Source: an uncultured Clostridium sp.
Lineage (GTDB): Bacteria > Bacillota_A > Clostridia > Lachnospirales > Lachnospiraceae
Length of the DNA stretch: 7,064 nucleotides
Assembly (NCBI GenBank): GCA_947174825.1
Contig: CAMWKN010000077.1
Coordinates: 1 to 7,064, forward strand
Reading direction: 5' to 3'
Positions 1 through 4,866 of this stretch are shown piece after piece; positions within the stretch are counted from its first letter, which is position 1; every line of letters begins with the position of its first letter. Under the pieces are notes generated by a model that saw nothing but the letters and a program-made list of their open reading frames with translations, made no database searches and was not told where the DNA came from. The position numbers and the translations under genes were made by a program.

Positions 1-2
1 AG

Positions 3-437
3 GTTTTGACCAACGTCAAAATGTTCGTGGAAACATATAACAATTTGGCGGAGAGCACAGGAAGCAGCGATTCTGACAGCATTAATAAACTAAAGCGTCA
101 GATCACGATGCTTACAAAAGACAATAGAGACGAGTTGGAAAGTCTTGGCATCACCATCAACTCCAGTGGAAAACTTTCTCTGGACAAATCCAAATTTGGC
201 CAATGCAGCCCTTCCAAAATTGAACGCTTTTTTGGCAAGGACAGTGAGTTTATGAGTTCTATCCGTAGTTATTCCCAGCAGACAAAACGTGCTGCCAGAC
301 GTCTGGTGGAGGATCAGAGCGAAGAACTAAACCAGTCTAAGAATATAACCAACAGCGCAGATGCCTCGGAGGCTGAATTACTGGAGAGCCTGTTGGCTAA
401 TCCGGAAACAACTGGCAGCTTTGATGCAAGAGGTTGA
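3..437 (+). CDS. C-terminal fragment of a FliD_C-like protein (partial at left edge)
   Basis: The frame is open to the left edge of the window. The only near-edge start is a TTG at 6 with no visible ribosome binding site, so this is most likely the 3' end of a longer gene. The visible part is about 143 residues. Its first 65 residues follow the pattern of the FliD C-terminal domain (flagellar hook-associated protein 2): a 'FVETYNNL' helix, a hydrophilic helix, then 'LESLGITINSSGKLSLDKSKF', the usual IGIT-x-x-x-G-x-L-x-LD motif. After that comes 'IERFFGKDSEFMSSIRSYS', matching the region where FliD proteins end their folded core. The tail (about residues 100-143) is polar, rich in Ser, Glu and Asn, and probably disordered. 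FliD caps the growing flagellar filament, but shortened FliD_C-like proteins also occur outside flagellar loci, and no flagellar gene is visible here. The family resemblance is from motif memory; the function is unproven. Confidence 0.7.
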   Translation, partial: VLTNVKMFVETYNNLAESTGSSDSDSINKLKRQITMLTKDNRDELESLGITINSSGKLSLDKSKFGQCSPSKIERFFGKDSEFMSSIRSYSQQTKRAARRLVEDQSEELNQSKNITNSADASEAELLESLLANPETTGSFDARG

Positions 438-484
438 TTCGTTACATAAAAATCATATCCGGGACAAAGCTATTTTGTTTCGCA

Positions 485-522
485 AAAATGGCGACATAGA
501 ATTTATGCTATGTCGCCATTTT
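485..522. terminator. Intrinsic terminator after the left-edge gene
   Basis: A perfect 15-bp inverted repeat (485-499 with 508-522, core GGCGACATAG) closes an 8-base loop and is flanked by A and T runs on its two sides. It lies 47 bases past the stop of the rightward gene. With the A-run/T-run symmetry it can work in both directions, and it forms the first half of a double barrier between the convergent transcripts. Confidence 0.85.
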
Positions 523-545
523 AATTGATGTATCAATCATATAGC

Positions 546-585
546 AAAATAGCGATTCTCCCTATCTAGGAAGAATCGCTATTTT
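546..585. terminator. Intrinsic terminator of the rplA operon (bidirectional)
   Basis: A 14-bp perfect stem (546-559 with 572-585, core AGCGATTCT) continues after one mismatch with three more pairs (561-563 with 568-570) and a 4-base loop. It starts 28 bases beyond the rplA stop codon in the minus-strand transcript and ends in a TTTT run on either strand. It closes the ribosomal operon and would also stop leakage from the rightward gene. Confidence 0.85.
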
Positions 586-613
586 CTATTGCATCAAGAT
601 ATACACGAACACC

Positions 614-1306
614 TTATGCATATTTTGACATATTCAGTTTAACTCCTGGTCCCATCGTGGTCGCCAGAGTGAAGCTCTTGTAATACTGTCCCTTTGCAGC
701 AGCTGGTTTTGCTTTGGTAATAGCCGCAATCAGAGTCTCTAAATTCTCTGTCAGCTGATCCTCTGTAAAAGAAGCCTTTCCTACCGGTACATGTACGATA
801 TTAGCTTTGTCCAGACGATATTCAATCTTACCAGCCTTGATATCCTGGACTGCTTTGGTCACGTCCATCGTAACTGTTCCAGCTTTTGGGTTTGGCATCA
901 AGCCCTTTGGTCCCAATACACGACCCAGACGTCCTACAACGCCCATCATGTCAGGAGTAGCTACTACAACATCGAATTCAAACCATCCATCATTCTGGAT
1001 CTTTGGAATCAATTCCTCGCCACCGGCATAATCTGCACCGGCTGCCAATGCCTCGTCTACCTTTTCTCCCTTTGCGAATACCAGAACACGAACGGTTTTA
1101 CCAGTTCCATGTGGCAGTACGACAGCACCACGGATCTGCTGATCTGCGTGACGTCCGTCTACACCCAATCTGATATGAGCCTCAACCGTCTCATCAAACT
1201 TCGCAATGGAAGTCTCTTTTACTAATTTAATGGCCTCTTCTACTTCATACTGCTTGGTTCTATCAATCTTCTTAGCAGCTTCCGTATATTTCTTTCCTCT
1301 TTTCAT
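614..1306 (-). CDS. rplA: 50S ribosomal protein L1
   Basis: L1 binds the mobile L1 stalk of 23S rRNA (helices 76-78) and helps release deacylated tRNA from the E site. In many bacteria it also represses its own mRNA. The product is 230 residues, normal for bacterial L1. Clear family segments are '[21 protein letters not shown]' (about 50-70) and the signature '[16 protein letters not shown]' (125-140). The start is placed at the ATG at 1306: the AGGAGG at 1316-1321 lies 9 bases before it, whereas the in-frame TTG at 1312 is only 3 bases from that site. This is the last gene of the rpmG-secE-nusG-rplK-rplA operon, separated from rplK by an unusually long structured spacer of about 230 bases and followed by a strong terminator instead of rplJ. 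Identification is secure. Confidence 0.97.
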   Translation of the reverse strand: MKRGKKYTEAAKKIDRTKQYEVEEAIKLVKETSIAKFDETVEAHIRLGVDGRHADQQIRGAVVLPHGTGKTVRVLVFAKGEKVDEALAAGADYAGGEELIPKIQNDGWFEFDVVVATPDMMGVVGRLGRVLGPKGLMPNPKAGTVTMDVTKAVQDIKAGKIEYRLDKANIVHVPVGKASFTEDQLTENLETLIAAITKAKPAAAKGQYYKSFTLATTMGPGVKLNMSKYA

Positions 1307-1330
1307 ATTCAATAACCTCCTGGTGGTAGT

Positions 1331-1375
1331 AACGGCGGGTTAATCGGCACCTGTGTGCCAGCCTCCCACAACGTT
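1331..1375 (-). promoter_or_regulatory. Candidate L1-binding autoregulatory mRNA site
   Basis: In the minus-strand transcript, 10 bases before the rplA ribosome binding site, there is a two-stem structure. The outer stem pairs AACG (1375-1372) with CGTT (1334-1331) and, after a two-base UU bulge, GUGGG (1369-1365) with CCCGC (1339-1335), one pair being a G-U. The inner stem pairs GGCAC (1359-1355) with GTGCC (1350-1346) around an ACAG loop. The asymmetric internal loop is AGGCU on one side and GAUUAA on the other. The run GUGGGAGGCU matches the L1-binding part of 23S rRNA helices 76-77 as I remember it from E. coli, so L1 could bind here and block its own translation. The structure is seen directly; the binding is inferred. 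Confidence 0.6.
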
Positions 1376-1449
1376 CAAACAACAACAATCTTTTTTTATT
1401 TCCAATATTGGACAATACATGAAAAACCCTCTACACAATAACGGCTCTC

Positions 1450-1536
1450 CATGAGAAGAACGCTTTGCGTTCTTCCAGAGATGATTTAGTTTCATTTGCA
1501 CATGGTCTTCTCATGTGCTAGTGAAACTTCATCTCT
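1450..1536 (-). promoter_or_regulatory. Structured rplK-rplA spacer with competing hairpins
   Basis: Directly after the rplK stop codon the minus-strand RNA can form a long hairpin. It has an 8-bp stem (1529-1536 with 1477-1484), a 3-base bulge, 7 bp (1522-1528 with 1488-1494), a 3x3 internal loop, and 7 bp (1512-1518 with 1498-1504) around a 7-base loop. A second perfect 9-bp hairpin follows (1455-1463 with 1467-1475, loop of three). A third pairing, 10 perfect bp between 1450-1459 and 1506-1515, uses the top of the first hairpin and one arm of the second, so it excludes both. No U-run follows either hairpin, so this is not a simple terminator. It may be an mRNA-processing or stability element, a switch, or a small palindromic repeat. 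Confidence 0.6.
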
Positions 1537-1537
1537 T

Positions 1538-1963
1538 CTAGTCCTCTACCTCAATACCCATACTGCGGGCTGTTCCGGCAATCATGCTCATGGCAGCTTC
1601 CAAAGATGCTGCATTCAGATCTGGCATCTTGGTCTCTGCGATTTCCTGTATCTTTGCTTTGGAAATCTTTGCCACCTTGTTCTTATTTGGAACGCCGGAA
1701 GCATGCTCCAAACCACAAGCTTTCTTTAATAATACAGCTGCAGGAGGAGTCTTGGTAATAAAGCTAAAGCTCTTATCCTGGTATACTGTAATCACTACAG
1801 GAATGATCATACCATCCTGGTTAGCGGTCTGTGCATTAAACTCTTTTGTAAACTGTACGATATTCACACCATGCTGACCCAGTGCAGGACCAACTGGTGG
1901 TGCTGGAGTTGCCTTTCCAGCAGGAATCTGTAATTTAATATATCCTTCGACTTTCTTAGCCAT
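1538..1963 (-). CDS. rplK: 50S ribosomal protein L11
   Basis: L11 sits with 23S helices 43-44 at the GTPase-associated centre, where elongation factors and RelA are sensed; it is also part of the thiostrepton site. The product is 141 residues, the usual bacterial length. The N-terminal domain has the proline-rich '[14 protein letters not shown]' (22-35), which includes the prolines of the thiostrepton region. The C-terminal RNA-binding domain has '[12 protein letters not shown]' and ends with '[14 protein letters not shown]'. The start at 1963 gives the conserved '[16 protein letters not shown]' and has GAGG at 1972-1975, 8 bases upstream. The frame stays open a further 17 codons upstream to an ATG at 2014, but that stretch is structured leader RNA, not L11 sequence. 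It lies 106 bases after nusG in the same operon. Confidence 0.98.
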   Translation of the reverse strand: MAKKVEGYIKLQIPAGKATPAPPVGPALGQHGVNIVQFTKEFNAQTANQDGMIIPVVITVYQDKSFSFITKTPPAAVLLKKACGLEHASGVPNKNKVAKISKAKIQEIAETKMPDLNAASLEAAMSMIAGTARSMGIEVED

Positions 1964-1982
1964 TTGTCTTACCTCATTTCTA

Positions 1983-2016
1983 CGCTGCCCTTTTCCCTCG
2001 GACCATGCCGGCAACG
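1983..2016 (-). promoter_or_regulatory. Hairpin in the rplK leader
   Basis: In the 106-base spacer between nusG and rplK the minus-strand RNA can pair CGUUGCC (2016-2010) with GGCAGCG (1989-1983), seven pairs including one G-U that would be a C-A mismatch on the opposite strand. The loop is about 20 bases and can hold a small UCC/GGA stem. The hairpin ends 8 bases before the GAGG of rplK, a position suited to control of translation. It does not show the GUGGGAGG motif found before rplA. A role is inferred only. Confidence 0.4.
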
Positions 2017-2069
2017 CTACTGCATTGATCCGTGTTGATGAAATATCTTGCTTAACAAACCATAATCAT

Positions 2070-2588
2070 TTATACGACCTCAACATCGTTAAAGCTGATT
2101 TCCACCGGTGTCTCACGTCCAAACATATCAATATTAATTGTAACCATACGATTTTGATGGTCGATCTGTCTGACGATACCTGTTGTATCTTCCCAAACAC
2201 CGGACTTGACAACCACAGAGTCGCCTATACTGAATGGAGCATTTGGCGCATCGATCTTCAGTCCCATGCTTGCCATTTCTTCCTCCGTCAGCGGCACCGG
2301 CTTAGATCCCGGTCCCACGAATCCGGTTACACCTCTGGTATTCCGAACCACATACCAGGTGTCATCATTCATTATCATGTTAATCAATACATAAGCCGGA
2401 AACATTTTCTGCTGCGTAATTTTGCTCTCATCGCCTTCTTTTGCAACATTTAACATAGGTACGGATACTTCCAGAATCTGATCCTGCAGACCACGGTTCT
2501 CGATGGTCTTTTCAATATCCATCTTTACCTTGTTTTCATATCCGGAATAGGTATGAGCTACATACCAACGCGCTTCTGTATCTGCCAT
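2070..2588 (-). CDS. nusG: Transcription termination/antitermination factor NusG
   Basis: NusG binds the RNA polymerase clamp during elongation, affects pausing and Rho-dependent termination, and can link polymerase to the leading ribosome through S10. The 172-residue product has the N-terminal NGN domain (about 6-105), with 'RWYVAHTYSGYENKV' and 'FPAYVLINM', and a C-terminal KOW domain (about 119-172), 'FSIGDSVVVKSGVWEDTTGIV'. The usual G-P-F of the KOW loop is G-V-W here, a variant also consistent with clostridial proteins. The ATG at 2588 follows an AAGGGTG-type ribosome binding site about 7 bases upstream and lies 17 bases after the secE stop, so the two genes are probably translationally linked. 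Identification is secure. Confidence 0.97.
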   Translation of the reverse strand: MADTEARWYVAHTYSGYENKVKMDIEKTIENRGLQDQILEVSVPMLNVAKEGDESKITQQKMFPAYVLINMIMNDDTWYVVRNTRGVTGFVGPGSKPVPLTEEEMASMGLKIDAPNAPFSIGDSVVVKSGVWEDTTGIVRQIDHQNRMVTINIDMFGRETPVEISFNDVEVV

Positions 2589-2605
2589 ACGTTATCACCC
2601 TTATC

Positions 2606-2863
2606 CTAACTGAAAATCTTATCAAGGCCTGTCTTGATTAATAAATCAAGCAGTGCAATGATGATGCCTAAAATGATCGTTGAAACGACAACTGCCGTTG
2701 ATTCTTTGATGATCGTGTCCTTGTCCGGCCAAACGATTCTATGAAACTCAGCCTTTAACGCCTGGAACGCACCACCTTTTTTCTTTGCATTCTTCGCAGA
2801 AGATTTCTCTGTCTTCTTTGGTTCGTCCTGCATAATTTCTTCATTATTCTCAGAATTTGCCAT
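2606..2863 (-). CDS. secE: Preprotein translocase subunit SecE
   Basis: SecE is the essential clamp subunit of the SecYEG channel in the cytoplasmic membrane. This 85-residue protein has the short Gram-positive form with a single membrane segment (about 57-77, 'AVVVSTIILGIIIALLDLLI'). Just before it is the amphipathic surface helix with the conserved 'HRIVWPDKDTIIKEST' (41-56), including the VWP motif. The first 30 residues are an acidic then Lys-rich tail that is poorly conserved in the family and probably flexible. The ATG at 2863 has GAGG 7 bases upstream. It lies 40 bases after rpmG and 17 before nusG, the usual Firmicute order. No tRNA gene lies in the short rpmG-secE gap. Confidence 0.95.
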   Translation of the reverse strand: MANSENNEEIMQDEPKKTEKSSAKNAKKKGGAFQALKAEFHRIVWPDKDTIIKESTAVVVSTIILGIIIALLDLLIKTGLDKIFS

Positions 2864-2903
2864 ACTAAAACCTCATTCCTTTCACTTACATGATGAAACC
2901 ACT

Positions 2904-3053
2904 TTATTTGGTCTCTTTGTGTAATGTGTGTCTTCTACAGAATCTGCAATACTTTTTAGTTTCCATCCGATCCGGATGATTTCTCTTCTCTTTCGTCGTA
3001 TCGTAGTTACGCTGCTTGCATTCTGTACATGCTAAAGTAATTTTCACTCTCAC
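2904..3053 (-). CDS. rpmG: 50S ribosomal protein L33, zinc-binding form
   Basis: This 49-residue gene encodes a protein beginning [12 protein letters not shown] and ending RHTLHKETK, a full-length match in pattern to bacterial L33. Two CxxC pairs (C9/C12 and C36/C39) form the zinc ribbon, so this is the Cys-containing form rather than the Cys-free paralogue some Firmicutes use under zinc limitation. The start is GTG at 3053, with GGAGG at 3063-3067 spaced 9 bases away; a second GTG two codons later is too distant. A two-codon AUG-UCG-UGA frame overlaps the start, its UGA sharing bases with the GUG. It is the first gene of the operon, with a leader of about 70 bases. Its small size and GTG start make it easy to miss. 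Confidence 0.95.
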   Translation of the reverse strand: MRVKITLACTECKQRNYDTTKEKRNHPDRMETKKYCRFCRRHTLHKETK

Positions 3054-3118
3054 GACATATTACCTCCATTTCCTCCATAATCGTGTCCAAAATTTGGGGC
3101 ATAAAAAAAAGACTGTTA

Positions 3119-3159
3119 CATCGCCCATCTAATATACCATGGATGGACGATGTCGTCAA
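3119..3159 (-). promoter_or_regulatory. Strong housekeeping-sigma promoter of the rpmG-rplA operon, inside an inverted repeat
   Basis: On the minus strand, TTGACG (3159-3154) and TATATT (3136-3131) are separated by exactly 17 bases, a near-consensus promoter. The bases upstream of the -35 (about 3160-3180) are A-rich on that strand, like an UP element. The start would be near 3121-3125. An 11-base inverted repeat with one mismatch (3119-3129 with 3142-3152) encloses the -10 element, one arm falling in the spacer and the other at the start site. This could be an operator. It also forms a hairpin with T-rich sequence beyond it on both sides, including eight Ts at 3103-3110 on the minus strand, so it could stop read-through into the region. 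Confidence 0.8.
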
Positions 3160-3194
3160 GTTATTTTTTGTTTTGTCTTTCCCTTATAATATAG

Positions 3195-3247
3195 ATTCTT
3201 AAGATTTCTTAAGAAATATCATAGTTAAATCTTAAAAATTTTATGAT
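3195..3247 (+). promoter_or_regulatory. TTCTTAAGA repeats and a putative activated promoter of the lipoprotein gene
   Basis: TTCTTAAGA occurs twice in direct orientation (3196-3204 and 3206-3214), ten bases apart, and the second copy lies in a 14-bp perfect palindrome (3204-3217). Downstream, TATGAT at 3242-3247 has no acceptable -35 element. Direct repeats of about one helical turn placed some 40-60 bases before a start suit an OmpR/PhoB-type response regulator that replaces the -35. A repressor bound after the alternative TATAAT at 3185-3190 is the other reading. The repeats are seen directly; the regulator is inferred, and no regulator gene is in the window. Confidence 0.4.
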
Positions 3248-3360
3248 ACACTCATTTATATTCCCGGCAGGATAGCTGTTAATATTGTGCATAATGCACC
3301 CTCACAGTCTTTCTGCTGAATTGCATTAATATCTACACTATGCCATATTAGGAGGAGAAC

Positions 3361-4791
3361 ATGAAATCAATTTTATTGACATTTATCATTACAATTATTT
3401 TTACACTAACAGGCTGTGGCAGGAATGTCACTGACCAAAATTCCGATCCGGCTGATTCTGTGAATAAAATAACAACTTTGTCAGAATCACCTAATGAAGG
3501 AATAGATCTTCTTTCCAACAGCAGCAACAGCTATTTTAATATTCCGGACGGGGTTGATATACAAGGAGTCATACAGCAGGATATTGCCGGAACTACAGAG
3601 GGGCAGATTATCGAGATCCCAGATTGCGCTGAAGTATATGCGGTAACAGATTCTGGATTATACTATACAAAATATGATTATGATGACGAGGATAAAGATT
3701 CTGGTATTCGCAGTGGCAGTCTCTACCGCATTCCGATTGAAAAGACAGATCACGGGGATAGACTGCTGATCGAACAAAGCGAAACGATATTTCAACCAGA
3801 AAAATCAATTCAGAGTATAGACGATATTCCGTACATAACTGATAAGTATATAATTTATATTTCTAGCGGCAAGCTACTATATAAACTGACTTTAACAGAG
3901 AAAACACCACAACTTCTATACGAATGGAAGGATGCGGAAAAGTATGAAGAGGAGGGTTACTTTACCCTGATGAAAGATTACAATAATAATCACCTCATAC
4001 AAAAAGATGGCTTACTATTTCTGGCAACGTATACCGGAATATTTTCACTGGATCCCGACAACGGGGAATTGCACCAGATCCATACAGATGAGTATGACAA
4101 TGACCACAGCCAGGCAGCCTTTAACGGAAACCTTTATATAACCTGCGGACATGAAGTCTATCTCTATGATGGAACGACAGACCAGGCGGTCTGTTTCCTG
4201 GACACGGATGCGATCTATCAAAGCGTTGACGCGGTGAATCCATGGAGTGATAGTGATAGCGATACGGACACAAATCGCCACTGCAAGATTAAGGGCATCT
4301 ACCCTGATGGCGACAAGATTTATTATAATATAGAAGCAAATTGGAGAAAAAAAGAAAAAGCAGATAATGGTCTTGAAAAGGGCAAAATGGTTGACCAGTG
4401 GCATCGCAGAACCCTGCTGTTCAGCACCCAAAACGAAAAAAACTCTGCGCTGCAATATGAGAAAGATTTTTCGGAATACTGGAACCGGACCATCAAACAC
4501 AAAACAGACTACCCGGATGAAGAGGAAATTGGAAGCCCCTATGAATCTCTGGAACTGGGACATATCCACGGAATACAGAATCACACCGTCACTTTCTGCC
4601 CGAACGGCAATGTTACAGATACTATGGTAGAATACGACTTACAAACCGGGAATACCAGACAGCTATCCGATCCGGAGGTGGAGAGATGGAAATATGAGTT
4701 GGAAGAAAATGGATACCTTTTTGACTATGATGCCTTTTTTTGTCTGCCGGATTGGGATAAATGGGCTGAGCAACACGGCTTCGAAGAATAG
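3361..4791 (+). CDS. Secreted lipoprotein, probable beta-propeller, function unknown
   Basis: The 476-residue product begins with a lipoprotein signal peptide: a short basic start (MKS), a hydrophobic core and the lipobox L16-T-G-C19, so it should be lipid-anchored on the outer face of the membrane. A polar Ser/Asn/Asp linker covers about 20-60. The rest carries repeated strand patterns of the type 'D-G-x-hydrophobic-Y-Y ... L-Y-R/K-hydrophobic' at about 98-125, 161-178, 214-240, 254-281 and 315-325. These are typical of the loose repeats found in DUF5050-like or other beta-propeller lipoproteins. The region 330-400 is charged and breaks the repeat. The start has an AGGAGGAG site about 5 bases upstream. 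It stands alone between divergent and convergent genes, with no transporter or enzyme partner. I recognise no specific family, and no catalytic motif is seen. Confidence 0.85.
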   Translation: MKSILLTFIITIIFTLTGCGRNVTDQNSDPADSVNKITTLSESPNEGIDLLSNSSNSYFNIPDGVDIQGVIQQDIAGTTEGQIIEIPDCAEVYAVTDSGLYYTKYDYDDEDKDSGIRSGSLYRIPIEKTDHGDRLLIEQSETIFQPEKSIQSIDDIPYITDKYIIYISSGKLLYKLTLTEKTPQLLYEWKDAEKYEEEGYFTLMKDYNNNHLIQKDGLLFLATYTGIFSLDPDNGELHQIHTDEYDNDHSQAAFNGNLYITCGHEVYLYDGTTDQAVCFLDTDAIYQSVDAVNPWSDSDSDTDTNRHCKIKGIYPDGDKIYYNIEANWRKKEKADNGLEKGKMVDQWHRRTLLFSTQNEKNSALQYEKDFSEYWNRTIKHKTDYPDEEEIGSPYESLELGHIHGIQNHTVTFCPNGNVTDTMVEYDLQTGNTRQLSDPEVERWKYELEENGYLFDYDAFFCLPDWDKWAEQHGFEE

Positions 4792-4814
4792 ATAAATCAC
4801 GCGATAAAGAATGT

Positions 4815-4852
4815 AAAGGGGCATTCCGAGATATTCGGTCTGCCCCCTTTTT
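4815..4852. terminator. Terminator shared by the convergent lipoprotein and polyphosphate kinase genes
   Basis: GGGGCA (4818-4823) pairs with TGCCCC (4841-4846), and after a two-base mismatch CCGA (4826-4829) pairs with TCGG (4835-4838) around a five-base loop. TTTTT follows on the plus strand, so it is strong for the lipoprotein transcript. On the minus strand the hairpin is followed only by TTT, so it is a weaker stop for the enzyme gene, which ends at 4867. Confidence 0.8.
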
Positions 4853-4866
4853 ATTTAATGGTCAAG

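Larger units (their letters stand above)
3054..3360. other. Divergent intergenic control region, no gene
   Basis: This stretch of about 300 bases separates rpmG from the rightward lipoprotein gene and holds no coding sequence I can support. From left to right it contains the rpmG leader with two GGAGG copies (3063-3067 and 3072-3076) and an odd palindrome CCAAAATTTGG at 3087-3097. Next come an eight-base A run (3103-3110), the ribosomal operon promoter, and an AT-rich tract with TATAAT at 3185-3190. The TTCTTAAGA repeats (3196-3217) follow, then a TATGAT at 3242-3247, the palindrome GTGCATAATGCAC (3287-3299), and the AGGAGGAG ribosome binding site before 3361. Confidence 0.7.

Noticed and set aside
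791..1225. Open frames on the plus strand inside rplA, and similar ones inside rplK, nusG and the PPK2 gene
   Set aside because: They are opposite-strand shadows of well-supported genes, with no ribosome binding sites and no recognisable family patterns.
1307..1312. TTG start for rplA at 1312
   Set aside because: It lies only 3 bases from the AGGAGG; the ATG at 1306 has the proper 9-base spacing.
1402..1411. Palindrome CCAATATTGG in the rplK-rplA spacer as an operator with an internal rplA promoter
   Set aside because: No convincing -35/-10 pair was found on the minus strand around it; only weak matches.
1964..2014. A 17-residue N-terminal extension of L11 from an ATG at 2014
   Set aside because: L11 proteins start at MAKKVxGYIKLQ. 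The start at 1963 has its own GAGG site, and the extra sequence overlaps an RNA hairpin.
2864..2903. A tRNA gene between rpmG and secE, as in some Firmicutes
   Set aside because: The gap is only 40 bases, too short for a tRNA, and shows no cloverleaf features.
3322..3350. TTGCAT and CATATT, 17 bases apart, as the lipoprotein promoter
   Set aside because: Transcription would start at or inside the ribosome binding site, leaving no usable leader.
4045..4584. A 179-residue minus-strand frame inside the lipoprotein gene
   Set aside because: The plus-strand gene has a lipobox, a strong ribosome binding site and a terminator. The reverse frame has none of these.
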